DNA of 64,000 bases from Pyrrhoderma lamaoense (GCA_002794735.1 NBAZ01000016.1:496001-560000), one strand, 5' to 3'; shown: positions 13,601 through 26,000, counted from the stretch's first letter. The notes: generated by a model not told the origin, from the letters alone. A program made the numbers and translations.

Positions 13601-14279
13601 TTTTAACAGACGTCATTGTTCTAATGACGGAGATAAAGAAGAAATATCGATAGAGAGACATGAGCCAACTATCTTATCATCGCGTTCAGTAGACTCAATC
13701 TTCGGACTTGGCCGATTCTTCACTAAGAAGATATCGGTATCTGATCAACTTGAAGAATCTTATCATGCATCAAGCTCTACCCCAGGCCCATTATTTCGAC
13801 GAAAACAAAACAATTCCCCATTGCCTTACTACAGACCGAGTACAAGTTCAGAGCCTATACCGTCTTTTAGAGAGCTTGCATCACAAGAGAGACGGGATAT
13901 GTACACGAGATCAATCGAAAGGGAGGGAAGTCGAGTTTTCTCAGAACGCCATTACTCAGCCACAGGTTATGACTCAAACGATCCCTCTAATAGCGATAGT
14001 ATTGATTCCGAAGAACGCCGATATCGAGACCGGTATCAACTTCAATGTTATGGTTACGAAGGAGAACAAGGAGGAGCAAATACTGATCCAATTAGAATCA
14101 GAGAAAAGCATCGTTTAAAACATGCCCGGTCTGATAGCTGGGCTGCTGGTATGGGATCGAGTGTTTTCCGAAGCTCTGAACAAGGGGAGAGGAGTGCTGA
14201 TCAAGCATTGCGACCCGGTTCTGCTAGAAGTGCGGACTTGGGTACATTATTTCACTCTCAGAATTCTTTATCTTTATAG
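10698..14279 (+). CDS. Seven-helix membrane protein with long Ser-rich cytoplasmic tail
   Basis: The multi-exon gene starts MPELAHGVYSDNPEEG. The first about 300 residues contain roughly seven hydrophobic helices, including WARLLVILVFLDSWFFLAF, LSVSIPVCSLGIFACIFFYA, CAIIAFGYIGIVAVMIIG, IPLISYDFFVN/VLLTSLFLW and, near 12121-12280, VNVLVLLILSGRQLGWVCLG. This layout and several motifs (RLL..L.FLDSW, ISYDFFVN, LGWVCLGSC..D...N..VL.WVT) match my memory of a basidiomycete 7TM family of GPCR-like proteins without assigned ligand. It is not an obvious STE3 pheromone receptor. The tail of about 650 residues is hydrophilic and rich in Ser, Asp/Glu and Arg. The frame shifts by one base near 12836-12848, between ...NNNHENS and PEKDITDAY, indicating a single-base loss or an unrecognised splice. 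The product is probably plasma-membrane; function unknown. Confidence 0.7.
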
Positions 14280-14720
14280 TTTGGTTTCACACGCCTCTGA
14301 TTTTTTTGACCATCGATTTTCAATATCTTTTTGTTCTGTTGATTTAAAATTTTGGACAGTCGTACAACCAACCATATTCAGATACCGGATTAAATAGTGC
14401 ATACTTCATCTAATCACTTTTACTCAGGAGATTGTATTATCTACCGTTATTTCTTGTTACTTTGCACTGCAATTTGTACTATTTACTGACATGACATCTC
14501 GATCTCTTATCTCTATCATTTGTTGTGTACGATAAGCAATTTTATTGAATCTATTAGTATCAATATCACGTACTTGAATTTCACGTGTGCCTTTAAATTT
14601 CCGACCAAGCTACTCTTCTTACAAGATTTATGATAACTTGTGGCAATAAAACAAGCGATAAGATCAAGCTATAGACAGATGAAAGTTAAGAAATCACTGA
14701 AACTAAGACTGCGTCAGTTT
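14280..14720. other. Convergent intergenic, 7TM gene / P450-5
   Basis: This is the spacer between two 3' ends. Nothing coding is supported; it presumably holds both polyadenylation regions. Confidence 0.6.
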
Positions 14721-16570
14721 CTAGATCGTAATGCTCTCAAACATTGCAGCATCGCTAGCCTCAAATGGATGGGTCACCTCTATGGAGCGTATCATGTTCT
14801 CGGCTCTTATACTACGCGGAATAATATCAACTTCAAAATCCTCCGGAGGGCTGAGCATGGCTGCCTTAAACTGTGGCTCAAGGCTCGAGTCCAGAGGTTT
14901 CGCAACATCAACAACAGAAAGGGTCATAGCGATAATCAAGTAAGGAGTCGCATCCGCAAGTTCCTTGCCTGGACAGATTCGTCTCCCAAAACCAAAAGCA
15001 AGCAAGTGTGGATCTGTCTCTGGCTCGTAGTTCTCTGTTTTAATGAATCTTTCTGGTTTGAATGCACTCGGCTCGTGATAAACTTCAGGATCGTGAGTGA
15101 ATCTCCCAATATGCAAGTAGTCAGATAATGAGTATTTAAAGTGAATTGGATACATACCAGATATTTGGTATTACAACAGAACCCTTTGGAATAAAGAAAT
15201 TTCCGTATTTGTTATCCTGAGCCACAGCATGAGGAACACACAATGGTACAATTGGGTGCCATCGCAAGGTCTCCTTAACTAATGCGTCGATGTAGGGTAG
15301 ATTCTTGCGATCCTCGATGGTTGGGAAATGACAACCCCCGATGATTGCATCTATCTCCTCCTGTGCTTTCCTTTGGACCTCTGGGAACAACGCCATCGCA
15401 AGGTAAAAAACCATGATAGCGGAAACAGACTACAATGAATCAGTTAAAGGAGCTCGCAATGAAGGATAGAAATTGGGGTTACAGTGTCTGACCCCGCTGC
15501 ATAGAAAGTAGCTGCAGTCCACTTCACGATATGCTCTTCTTCTGGCGAAGGATTTACCCCTAAATCTTCTAAAAGAGTAGCCACGAGTGATGGCCTCCCA
15601 TTTCCTGATGCAATTTGCATTTTTGTGAAAGCGAATGGCCTTTCTATTGATTGTCTGAGTGTTTCTCTATAACTCCTTGCAATCTTCTTAAAATTAGCTC
15701 CTGGAAGCCACTCAGGGATATACTTGACTGGAAAATATTGGTTCATAATAGCTCAAGCTATAGATTGATACCTACGTGCAGGAATATAGTCAACAAGCCA
15801 TCTTCCTGGTTGTATAGATTCACCGAATTGTGTAAGCAGCTCCTCAGCCAGGTTGATGGCGGGGTCTGACTTCTGGAACTCAGATACGTAGCCGTAGGTC
15901 ATTTTGAGAATAACTGAACCAGTCATACTAACAGAAGATTGGCCTTACACTGCTCTGAAGCTATAGTGAAGCTTACTCACGATCTTATATTACCTTGTAG
16001 AGACTTTGGATTTTCCAGTGACCGAAGAAGTGAGCGCCGAATTTCAATGCTTATTAGAGATTCAAATTTAGAGCAAGATGCCTTTGTCCCAACAAGACGA
16101 TGATATTGTTTGCGATGCTCCCGTAGTAGAGGGGTATAATTGAGGTTCGGTGGAGACTCCTTATAACCAACTATTTCATTACCGAATATCATTTGTGGTC
16201 TATCTGAATAGTTTTTATAGTGTTTCTCAAATAAGTCGAACGCGATGTCTGCCTTATTTATAACGACGATCCTGCGGCCAAATATCTCTATCGAACTAAT
16301 CGGTCCTTGATGTAGAGATATATATCATCAGCTATATATACCCTTATAGATAACACACATACCATAACATCCTTCATGTCTCCCCCAAAAGAGCCATTCT
16401 TTCTCCCCTGCCTTTGGTAAGTCGAATAGATTTCCGAAAAAAGGCAAAGGCCTAGGGCCTGGAGGATAAGATGCATGATTTTTTCCAGAGCGGTTGAGAC
16501 TGGATACGTAGTAGAGTATAGAGAGGGCAGCAGCTATGCCAATGAAGTAGAGTTCTGGTACTTGAAGCAT
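14721..16570 (-). CDS. Cytochrome P450 monooxygenase (paralogue 5)
   Basis: This class II P450 of about 500 residues belongs to a subfamily different from copies 1-4. Exons: 16363-16570, 15981-16305, 15776-15927, 15483-15727, 15158-15429 and about 14721-15113. It has an N-terminal anchor, hinge YPPGPRPLPFFGN, I-helix AAGSDT/SVS across an intron, ExxR (KETLRW), PERF as KPERFIK, and Cys loop FGFGRRICPG. The frame is clean. At the last intron, however, the acceptor expected from paralogue 6 (ATAG before GGATTC) reads TTGGGAG here, and the only nearby AG would create a TGA codon. The final exon may therefore splice poorly, or the site contains an error. It lies head-to-tail with paralogue 6 and converges on the 7TM gene. 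The substrate is unknown. Confidence 0.82.
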
Positions 16571-16869
16571 GGTGTGATACTACAGTCCACCATGAAAGAC
16601 GGTTAGGTAGCGTCTTTTTTAAACAATACCTATTCGCACGGAGTGGAGCCAAAGCTTTAAGAGACCGAAATCAGCCTTCTTACATCTTTCCGATTTCTAT
16701 CAATAGTAACGGCCAGATTCTAGCTTCAAAGAACCTTGTTAAAAGCCTTACTATTGTTTGTTTGAACTTTAAATCGATTGAGTTTTAGTACCCTAAACTA
16801 ATCATTAACTGCAAGAAATCAACACTAATCAAGGAAAGAGCGATAAGCCGGTGATATAGACTATCAGAA

Positions 16870-19504
16870 TTATATCACGATACCCTCGAATATCATAGAG
16901 TCACTAGTATCAAGGCTATGTTCCACCTCTATAGAACGTATCATACTATCAGCCTTTGCGCTACGAGGTATGACGTCAACTTCGAATTCCTCCGGATGAC
17001 TAATCATCGCCGCTTTAAATTGAGGCTTCAGGTCTGAGTTTTTGGGTACTGCAATTTCAAATACGGAAAGGGTCATAGCGATGCTCAAGTAAAGAGATGC
17101 ATCCGCGAGTTCTCTACCTGGACAGATACGTCTCCCAAAACCAAATATGAGTAAACGAGGATCTGGCTCTGGAGTATGACCTTCAGATTTAAGAAATCTC
17201 TCTGGCCTAAATATCATTGGATCATGATAAACTTCAGGATCGTGAGTGAATCCCCTATCCGGTTAGCAATTAGATAACTTGGATGTGCAGCTAGAAATTA
17301 TAAAATGATAGATACCAAATGTTTGGCATAACAACGGATCCCTTTGGGATAAAATAACCGTTATATACATTATCGTGAGCCACAGCATGGGGAACGCAGA
17401 GGGGTACAACAGGGTTCCATCTCAGAGTTTCTTTAACCAATGCATCTATATACGGTAAGCTCTTTCTGTCTTCGAGTACTGGGAAGCGATCGTCCCCGAT
17501 CACTGCGTCTATTTCTCCCTGTGCTCTCCTTTGGACCTCTGGGAATAACGCCATCGCAAGGTAGAATGTCATTACAGCTGAAACAGACTTCTTTATGTTG
17601 GTACTCATGCTTATTAGTTACACCATGTATAAATAATGAATCTTACTGTATCTGATCCTGCACCGTAAAAAGCAAGTGCGGTCCACTTCATGACACGTTC
17701 TTCTTCTAGGGAGGGACTTCTTCCCAGATCTTCTAAGAGAGTACTAACAAACGACGGCCTCCCGCTTCCTAGTTCCATCTGCAGCTTTGTAAAAGCAAAT
17801 GGCCTTTCCACTGATTGCTTGAGTACCTCCCTATATGCTCGTGCAATTCTTTTGAACTTAACACCCGGGAACCATTCGGGGATATACCTTACTGGAAGCA
17901 CTTTTTTAGAGACATTGAAAACTAAACTTTTGGTCAGATTTTGACCTTGGTGTTGTATTTAGTGGCGAGGACGTGGGTTTAGAGTCTGCCTACACCAGAC
18001 ACGATGCTCAGGCTAAGATTTGGGGGCTAAATAGCGAGATACTCGACCTCGGCCGTCCGGCCGAGATCTCGGTCGGACTGTAGAGACTGATAGAGACCTC
18101 GAGGCAAACTGAGACTTCACAGACCAGTAAAAGTAGTAGAAACGTATAGAACAGAGCCCCGACCGAGGCTGTATTTTGAGGTAAAAGTGTATGTATTTCA
18201 GTCCGCCCGGACGGCTTGCGGTACGGTCAGAGCGTTACAAGCGCGCCCGGGCAGCCTAATAAAGCAGCAGAGAAGTAGATAAAGAGTACAGGAGACTAGT
18301 AGAGAGCTACTCGGGGGGGGGGTGTAGAAAGATCGCGACCGAGAGGAGTAGCTAGGAATTTACTGGGGATTGAGTCCCTCACTACGGCCTCAAGTCTGGA
18401 GGCTTATATAGCAAAACGCGAGATAAAGGTTAGATAATAAGGAAAGCATGGAGTCCAGGTGGCTATATGCCACTGGACGAAGGGTTTAAGCTATCAGAAA
18501 CGAGGGGGTCGTATAAACGAACGCTACCCTCGAGTAAGAGTAGAAAGTGAAGCTAAATAGTAAGAGAAATGAACGAGGCGCGCGGCCGAGTAGTAGAAAT
18601 GGACTTCTCGGCGAGTTAGAAAGTGCATTATAAATGCACTACGACTGGCCAAACACTTAGCTGGTCCTACAACATGCTACTAAAGCGTTTTACTTCTAAA
18701 ACCTACGAGCAGGGACATAGTCAACGAGCCATCTTCCTGGTTGTATAGAGTTGGAAAACTGTATAAGAAGCTCCTCAGCCATATTAATAGCGGGATCTGG
18801 CTTGAGAACCTCGGCTATGTATCCGTAAGTCATCCTCAGAATTATTGACCCGGTTGTACTAGCATACAGTTAGTCGTAACAGAAAACCAACAGCAAGATT
18901 TATACGCACTCCCTGATATTGCTTTGTAGAGATTTTGTATTCTCTAGTACTTGAAGGAGTGAGCGTCGGATTTCAATACTTATTAGAGATTCAAATTTAG
19001 AGCAAGATGCCTTTGTCCCAACAAGACGATGATATTGTTTGCGATGCTCCCGTAGTAGAGGGGTATAATTGAGGTTCGGCGGAGACTCCTTATAACCAAC
19101 TATTTCATTACCGAATATCGTTTGTGGTCTATCTGAATAGTTTTTATAATGTTTCTCAAATAAGTCGAACGCGATGTCTGCCTTATTTATAACGACGATC
19201 CTGCGGCCAAAAATTTCTATCGAGCTAATCGGTCCTTAACGTTAAACGATACTATCAAAATCGTCTTAATTCCCCATAACGATACTCTCATACCATACAG
19301 GTCCTTATGTTGCCCCCAAAAGAGCCACTCTTGCTCTCCTGCTATCGGTAAGTCAAATAGATTTCCGAGAAGAGGTAATGGTCTCGGGCCTGGTGGATAT
19401 GGAACACACTTTTTTCGAAAGTAGGAACGTCCAAACAGAAAGTAGCCTGCAAAAGCGATGATTATCGCGTCGACAAGGTAGATTAGTTGAGGCATAAGAA
19501 TCAA
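16870..19504 (-). CDS. Cytochrome P450 monooxygenase (paralogue 6), LTR-containing intron
   Basis: The P450 frame is intact. Exons: 19294-19504, 18910-19234, 18707-18858, 17647-17891, 17316-17587 and 16870-17254. Motifs: anchor, YPPGPRPLPLLGN, I-helix GAGSDT/SVS, ExxR (KETLRW), RPERFLK, and haem loop FGFGRRICPG near 17120-17150. It is a direct tandem neighbour of paralogue 5. The third intron (17892-18706) is 815 nt, where paralogue 5 has 48 nt; the extra length is a GC-rich inserted element. Exon 2 is about 97% identical to that of paralogue 5 over some 265 bp while adjacent sequence diverges sharply, suggesting gene conversion. Whether the enlarged intron still splices efficiently is unknown. 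Confidence 0.85.
17951..18674. mobile_element. Solo-LTR-like element (724 bp) inside P450-6 intron
   Basis: The insert begins TGTTGTATTTAG and ends CTGGTCCTACAACA, so its ends are the short inverted repeat TGTTGTA...TACAACA, with the TG...CA termini typical of retrotransposon LTRs. It is much more GC-rich than its surroundings and contains a G11 run and a TATATA-like motif near 18400. There is no internal coding region, hence solo LTR. The flanking 5 bp (CTTGG and TGCTA) do not match, so no target-site duplication is seen. Recombination between different copies or later mutation could explain that. Confidence 0.6.
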
Positions 19505-19753
19505 GCATGTTAATTGTTAGAAATAGTTTATGTTTTTATACGATAAAAATTTGGAATTTATTCATATGAATTCTCATGCTAATCGAGTTGGATCCTTCGT
19601 TTGACCGGATTCACTTCTTAACATATTGAATTCCTTTTTACCGTGACGGACAACTTTAGCATCTTGAGTTCCGCTTTCGGATATGTACCACCCACAGTAA
19701 CATTCGGTTTGCACGTTTTGAATCCTTTAATCCCAGGGAATAGACGAAAAAAT
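19505..19753. other. Spacer between P450-6 and tRNA-Leu
   Basis: About 250 bp with no gene. It should contain the P450-6 promoter, read leftwards. Confidence 0.55.
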
Positions 19754-19835
19754 TGATGAGAGTGGGATTCGAACCCACGCCCCCGAAGAGATTAGATCCT
19801 TAGTCTAACGCCTTAGACCGCTCGGCCATCTCACC
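19754..19835 (-). tRNA. tRNA-Leu(AAG)
   Basis: The 82-nt class II tRNA reads from 19835 leftwards. The acceptor stem GGTGAGA pairs with TCTCATC (one G-T pair), with discriminator A at 19754. The D arm contains TGGCCGAGC. The anticodon stem TTAGA/TCTAA encloses the loop CTAAGGA with anticodon AAG. There is a long variable arm, and the T arm is GTGGG-TTCGAAT-CCCAC. It decodes CUU/CUC leucine codons. No intron interrupts it. Confidence 0.93.
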
Positions 19836-20028
19836 ATATGTAGTCTATAAAGAAAACATATTCAGATCTATATCTCTACAGGAAGTCTATTTGTTTAGCT
19901 TATCAACATGAATTACCCTATTTTCTTGTAGCTAATCCTATTAATTCAGTGAAAATCTTCACTAGGGTCATCCGGCTCTCCCAAACTGGTAAGACGATGC
20001 AACAAAAACCGGCAAAAAATGACCAGAT

Positions 20029-22448
20029 CTAAAGTAGTGTAAATATAATTGAGAAAAATACTGTGATCTTTAAACTAACCATTGCAAAAACCATCCAACC
20101 AGTGAAGAATCCGGGAGAGAAAATATATGTACTTGCCCCAAGGGGAATCGGAATAATGACAGAGATAATGATGGTAAGGATTGCTGAGAGGTAGAATGCT
20201 CGCTTTACGTCGGCAGGTGCTATATCGCGATTTTCGGAATCAGACTGTTCTTCTAAGACGTGAAGTTCCGTGGAAACATCACATTCCTTCTTCCCATCTG
20301 CTGGTTCCTTTTCATCTGAAGAAGCGACGACACCGTGTGCTTCTTGAGTATCCTCCTTAATTAGTTTGACTATAAGAGGATAAGCTAAATTCGCACAGAT
20401 AAAGCGAAACATAAAAACTTACTAGCACGAGTTCCCGTGAAATCATAACTATCGGGATACATCAAAGAAAGGGCAACGGAGATGATGCCTCCAGAACCTA
20501 GGCTCACGGTGTTTCCCGCGAGTGATGAGTAGCTCTCTACCAAAGTCTCAACCGTCAATGCTCCATAATAATAGCGACACGTAAGAAGCCAAGCCATCAA
20601 AGCCAACGCCGTTCCACCGAGTGTGCCAGCAAAAACGGCAGTTTTACTCAACTTAGACCATAAAACGGTTAGCATGACTGGAATTACTGGGGCTCCGATA
20701 ACCGTGCCGCAGAAGTCTGAGAAAATATATGAGTGTAATATTTGTAACATTCGCACAAAAAACATACAAAAAATGAAATTCATATCAACATTTCCAGCGT
20801 TTAGAATGACACACCATAGTGAAATCCAGATACCCCATACTGCAACCGCACAATGAGCAACTCTAAGCAGCTTTTGAGGGAGGCTTTGGGGCTCCAGTAC
20901 GTCTAAAACATTATTGAGAAAAAATAGAAGCATATTGATGAATCCCTTACTCTATATACATCATATGTAAAAATTGAGGAGACAGAAATTAATTGAGCCG
21001 AACAAGCAGAAGTGACAGCCATATACGTAATAATTAGCATCGCGATTGCGCCAGAACGACCCATCAAGGTGACCGCGGCAGCGGGAGCTACAAGACCAGC
21101 TCCTTGTTGGGCCATACTTAGAGGCTGGGGATATGTTGGAAAGGCCGGATTCGTTTGTAGTGCACGAGCGGAGAGTCCCATGACTGTACCAAATGCAAAA
21201 GGTACACTGATCCATGACATACCTCCACAAATGTACGCCCTTGTCGTTCCCCTTGGCTCAGAAGCAATAGCTCTCTGCCAGTAGGATTGGTCTAGAAAGA
21301 CGGTGGAGTAACTGATTGCCATAGAAGTGGCGGCGTCTAATATGATATTTTCAATAATGGGACCTTTGTTGGGGAATAAAATGAAAAATAATCGTACAAA
21401 TGAACGCCGGTTTAGACCTAAAGGTGAGATAGGACCCGTTCAAATTGCCTTCGACAGGGTCAATTTCAGCTGCTTTGACAAGAAGTGCATGCAGCGCCTT
21501 AGGAGAGCCAATTAATTCGGAAGATCCACAAGCCTACGAAATTTATTAGATAGGGTTTCTTTCATTATAAATCAGCGATACACTTGACTTACAGTATAGA
21601 GAAAGATCCAGATAATAATAAACACGATAGTTGTGTGCACATAATCGGATACAAAGGTACTTCGGAGACCTCCAACTATAACAAAAGCGATTACACCCAC
21701 AGGAAGAAGCATTGTTGCGGCACGAATATCCATCCCAGTTAACGCTGAAATTGAGGCACTGCCACCAAGTAGCAATATGGCCGATACCATTAAGGAAGTA
21801 AACACAGCATAGAACTAAAAGAAGTGATTCTTCAAGAAACAGTCTTGAACATGAATGAGTGTCTTACTAGGAACATGATGTGTGCACCAGTTCCGAAGCG
21901 TGCTTTTACGATCTCAAGAAATGTCCTTGCTCCATTCGCATTCTCTTTGACCTTGGAAGCAATGAAAGAGAACATTATGATGGATATGCTATTGAAAGGA
22001 AACTAGTAAATCGACAATTTTCTTTTAGAGAAAAACAGTACATACGTCCCACAAACGCCATACCACCAGCCTCCAGCAACACCAAACTGGTAGACTATTA
22101 ATGACGAAACCATGAGAGTAGCACTCCAAGTCCAAGCGGAGACCTATATGCGCCGATGATCTATAACTAGTAGTGAGAAATGACGATAAAGAACCTACAA
22201 TGCCTGAGCACACCAATCCAGGTTTAACACTGCGACTGGCACTCGAGAACTCCTCATCTGTACTACTTGTCAGTATCGGATACTCATCATCAGGCTCGAC
22301 ATTTACTTTCAAAAGGAGACGATTCAGTGAACCTCGCTTGTAGCCAACTTAAGAGCAACATGAGGGCAGCAAATGCAGACCCTCCACCCAAGATTATAGC
22401 ATAGCCTGAAGACTGAGGTAAGTATGCGGTGAATTCACCGTTCGCCAT
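20029..22448 (-). CDS. DUR3: Urea active transporter, DUR3-like (sodium/solute symporter family)
   Basis: This is a multi-spanning plasma-membrane urea (and probably polyamine) importer, proton-coupled in the fungal members known. The ATG at 22448 starts MANGEFTAYLPQSSGYA. Family hallmarks follow across about nine exons: FSSASRSVKPGL, SGI/VSAWTWSATL (intron between), GGWWYGVCGT, KENANGARTFLEIVKARFG, ALTGMDIRAATMLLPVGV, FLDQSYWQRAIAS, QGAGLVAPAAAV, SAQLISVSSIFTYDVYR, DFCGTVIGAPVIPV and PDSYDFTGTRA. A hydrophilic loop rich in Asp/Glu/Lys precedes two C-terminal helices. Near 20880-20893, following the DVYR exon, the expected TYWSPKAS stretch is one base out of frame with QKLLRVAH. Either a base is missing or a downstream acceptor (CTGGAG) skips those residues. 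DUR3 genes are usually induced under nitrogen limitation; I looked for no GATA sites in detail. Confidence 0.9.
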
Positions 22449-23005
22449 GTTAAGCTCCTCTTGACTTGAAGGAATAGGGGAGGGGGAACTGGATGGTAAG
22501 TTATCATAATATACACCTCAAGCTGAATGACTTGTGGCCGATAAGATAGGGAGTGAGAAATTTTCTGTCAAAAAAAACCGGTCCACGTTTTCCGAATACA
22601 TGCTGTAAGGCTTCTATAGACCATAATGATGATAGAGCGGGCAATGTGCTGTTATTTATGGATAAGACGAGTGAGATAAGGATTATAAGTTTTCCATAGT
22701 TTTCTCAGAATACAAGCCTCAATAGATAATATAATTACATAATTACTACAAAATAGTGATATCCGACTCTTTGTACATAGGCATCTACTAGTAGTTGAGC
22801 CAGGAATCTACAACATGAAGAGTGACTCGAGTATTTGAAAAAGGACTTTAAAAGTACTGATGCTATCGAAAACAGGAATAGAAACGTAAAAGCGGCATTC
22901 AATAAAATATGTTATTACAACTATGATGAAAGCATAAAAATATATAGTTGTACAATACCAAAAAAAGCAAGATAAAAGACACACTGAGCCCTGTGGCCAG
23001 TATTA
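22449..23005. other. Intergenic, DUR3 promoter side / kinesin 3' side
   Basis: AT-rich spacer. It holds the DUR3 upstream region and the kinesin 3' end. No gene supported. Confidence 0.55.
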
Positions 23006-26000
23006 TTATGATGATGGTGCAATATTCTCCTTATCTTTCAATATACTCCGACCTGCGGCACTTAGCTTTACTTTGTCAACTGTCACTTGCATGATGCCGC
23101 TGTCTATATGAAGAGGCAAAAGTATAGACTCTTCCTTTCGGCCTGTATCAGACTCCAGATTATTCTCAAAGCTCAAGTCAATGAGGCCTTCCATATCTGA
23201 AAGCTCTGGGAAGTCACCTTCATCATTTTCCTTTAAAAGACTCGGCGTTTCGTCCACACTTTGAGTAAATTCCGTTTTCATTGGGCTCGACATCGGGCTC
23301 TGGTCTGATACAGAGCGGCGAATAGGAGAATCCACTTCAGCAACGGGCCCTAGATCAGTAGAGTAAGAGCGATGCCGACGAATGGTAGAAGGCAACGCAG
23401 GCTGCCTCAGCCGAGAGGGAATGGCTGGAGCAGATGCTAAACCCAGAGAGTCGAAGCGAGTAACGAAATTAGCTAAAGCCTTCCTCTCTACTTCAAGTCT
23501 CTGTCGCAGCTAAGTAAAACTAATTAGGATATACTTATTACCAATTAGGAATGTACAAGGGAGACTTACACTCTTTTCTTTCTCTAATTGAAGAATCAAC
23601 TCCTCGGCCCATGCTTCCTTTTCTTCACGTAACTTGCGTTCAGCTTCAACCTTTGCTATCCATTCGCGCTCAACATCTTCTTTGACGGCTCTTAAAGGTG
23701 CTCCCAGGTTTTCCTCATATCCTCGAACAACAAATTCGAGTTCTCGAATATTTTTCATCTGTTCAGCAATCAACTTGTCTTTTTCGGTTTCAGGTGCGTC
23801 TGCCGGGAGCTGAGGACGAGTTGAAAGAGCTGCTTCAAGAGATAATATTTGAGTTGCCTGTGACTCTATCTGTCTACGGGTTTTAAGTAGTTCCTGCTGA
23901 AGTTGATATGGCTCTAGGTCAAAATCGAGCTTTGTAGGGCTGGCTGGGCGAGATTGGTCTCCCTTGTTCTCGTCTACCGACTGGCTAGTCAAAATCAATT
24001 TTGTGAGTTGCTTGATTCGCGAGTTAAGGTCATTCATAGCCCGGCTTTCGTCAAGTTGCTAGGAATTATCGTGTTAACAGTGTTTTTAAAATTTATAAAT
24101 GTCAGAATTAAATACGAACCTCCTTCGCACTGAGACGCCTCTTGATTACAGGTGCAGCAGCCTCACGCTCAGCTAGTCTCTGCTTTAGGTCTTCGATCTC
24201 CTTCCTGTACCGTTCAAGAAGAGCTTCAGTATCTACCACTTCCTTCTTTTTGGCATTCAACTTTATAATAACGTTAGACATATGAAAATAAATTCTAAGA
24301 CAGCTTTGAGCAGTACCTGAACACGTTTCACTCTCTGAGCAAAAAGTAGAGTACTAGTTGATTCCGCTACCGCGCTAGGTTCCGGGTTAATGGTACAGAT
24401 GACCGAGATACGCGCATTACCCGATAAGGAGGGTTGGAGCATTCTCGTCAACTTTGAGTTTCGAAAAGGAACATGGTCACTTTGAATAGTTAGATAAATA
24501 AAGGACTTGTTAGAATGTTTACATACTTCTTCTTCTTAGCAGCATTTTCAGCCAGAGTTCCAATGACCGAACCAAGAGTAAGAAGACTTCATAGATATGT
24601 TAGTAAAGACCCTTTTCCGTTAATGCACATGTACCTTGTATTGATATAGCGTCCTTCTCGTGTTCTGTCTTTATCTGATGTAGCACGTTCCGAACCGGCC
24701 AGGTCGATGAGACTCTAGATTGAAGTTATTAACGCATTACAACAGACCGATGATAAGAACCTCCGCGCACCAGAACACTAGTTTGAACACTTCTTCCACC
24801 GCGGCTTTGTAACCTAGTTCCACCCGGAGTCGGGGTATAATTGGCGTGGCTCGACCATCTTCATTTGGGAGAGGTGGCCCTCGTTCTCTGCTCTCAATGA
24901 CAAGACGAAATACGGAGTGACTTCGTGAGCTACGTTCATTCCAATCGGTGCTTGCCGTTCTTCTGTTACCGTACCCTCGCTCAAGCACGTCGCGCACACC
25001 CTTCAAGCTTGTAACTACTTCTTCGCGTAGTGGGGATAAGAAAACATTGTCTCCTACTCCCTGTATCTGCACAGTATTCGATGAACGAGCAGACGGCGGT
25101 GCGAGTAAATCAAAGATGGCTTCGTTATAAATTTCTAGGTAAGAACAACGGAGTAGATATTCTCGGGAAGGGGTCCGCCGGATGTATGCAAAAACATCCT
25201 TCATGCTCTGGGTATTATCCCCGGCTCTTCATCCGTGCCAGTTAATGTGAATGTTTTCCCACTAGCTGTTTGTCCGTATGCAAATACCACGGCATTGTAA
25301 CCATCCATAGCGGCATTTACATGACTCCAGGCTGCTGAGTTATACACAGGTTTGTTTTTAGAGCCAGTCAGGATATTATCATATGTGTACTCGGGGACTG
25401 GAGTTGCAGAGGACTTGTGATGTTGAGGGTTAAGTTTTATTGATCTATCCTCATGATTTACGGTCCAGGCGTGCGGCTGGTCAGATGGGCGTACTCTGTT
25501 TATATATAACCGTTTATGATATATATTCAGAGTTAGGGAGCGATGGAAGCATACCTTAAAGATACATGAACCTTGTCTTCATTTCCGCAAAGCAGCGATC
25601 GTAACTCCCTTTCATCGAGTTCAGCACTGAGATCGACTTCAACATTTTCTGCATCAATAAGAGCCTGCTCTGGGTCTATACGACTAACGTCCATCTCGCT
25701 TTCCATGAGTATATTCTCGCATCGACTCTGACTCCGTGCGGGGGTACGAGGACTTCCTGGGGGTATGGGGGTATTGGAACGTGAACGGGTGGGAGTACGT
25801 GGTAACTCCGAATTGGAAGTAGTTGATTTTGTTCGAGATCTAGTCTTAGATTCTGTCGAGAGTTGAGCCTTGTATCTTTTAACATTTGGAGAAGCCGAGG
25901 GAGTATGTGGGCGCGAAGATGACGAGTTCTGAGGTGCAGACAACATAGTATCTTCAGTTGGGTCGAGGGGCCACCTGGGTATTTGCGATCGTAATGTTCT

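Noticed and set aside
10698..14279. STE3-type pheromone receptor paired with the CaaX miniprotein as a mating locus
   Set aside because: The helices lack STE3 hallmarks that I recognise, and the two genes are about 19 kb apart with unrelated genes between.
12416..14397. Extra open frames at 12416-12733, 13708-14118 and 14122-14397
   Set aside because: They lie within the tail exon of the 7TM gene in other frames and have no support of their own.
18312..18322. G-runs at 18312 and 29970 as regulatory G4 motifs
   Set aside because: Each is a single homopolymer rather than four spaced G-tracts, and such runs are also common assembly trouble spots.
1..19504. Secondary-metabolite biosynthetic cluster
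   Set aside because: Six P450s are present but no core enzyme (terpene cyclase, PKS, NRPS), transferase or pathway regulator is seen; tandem duplication explains the P450 density better.
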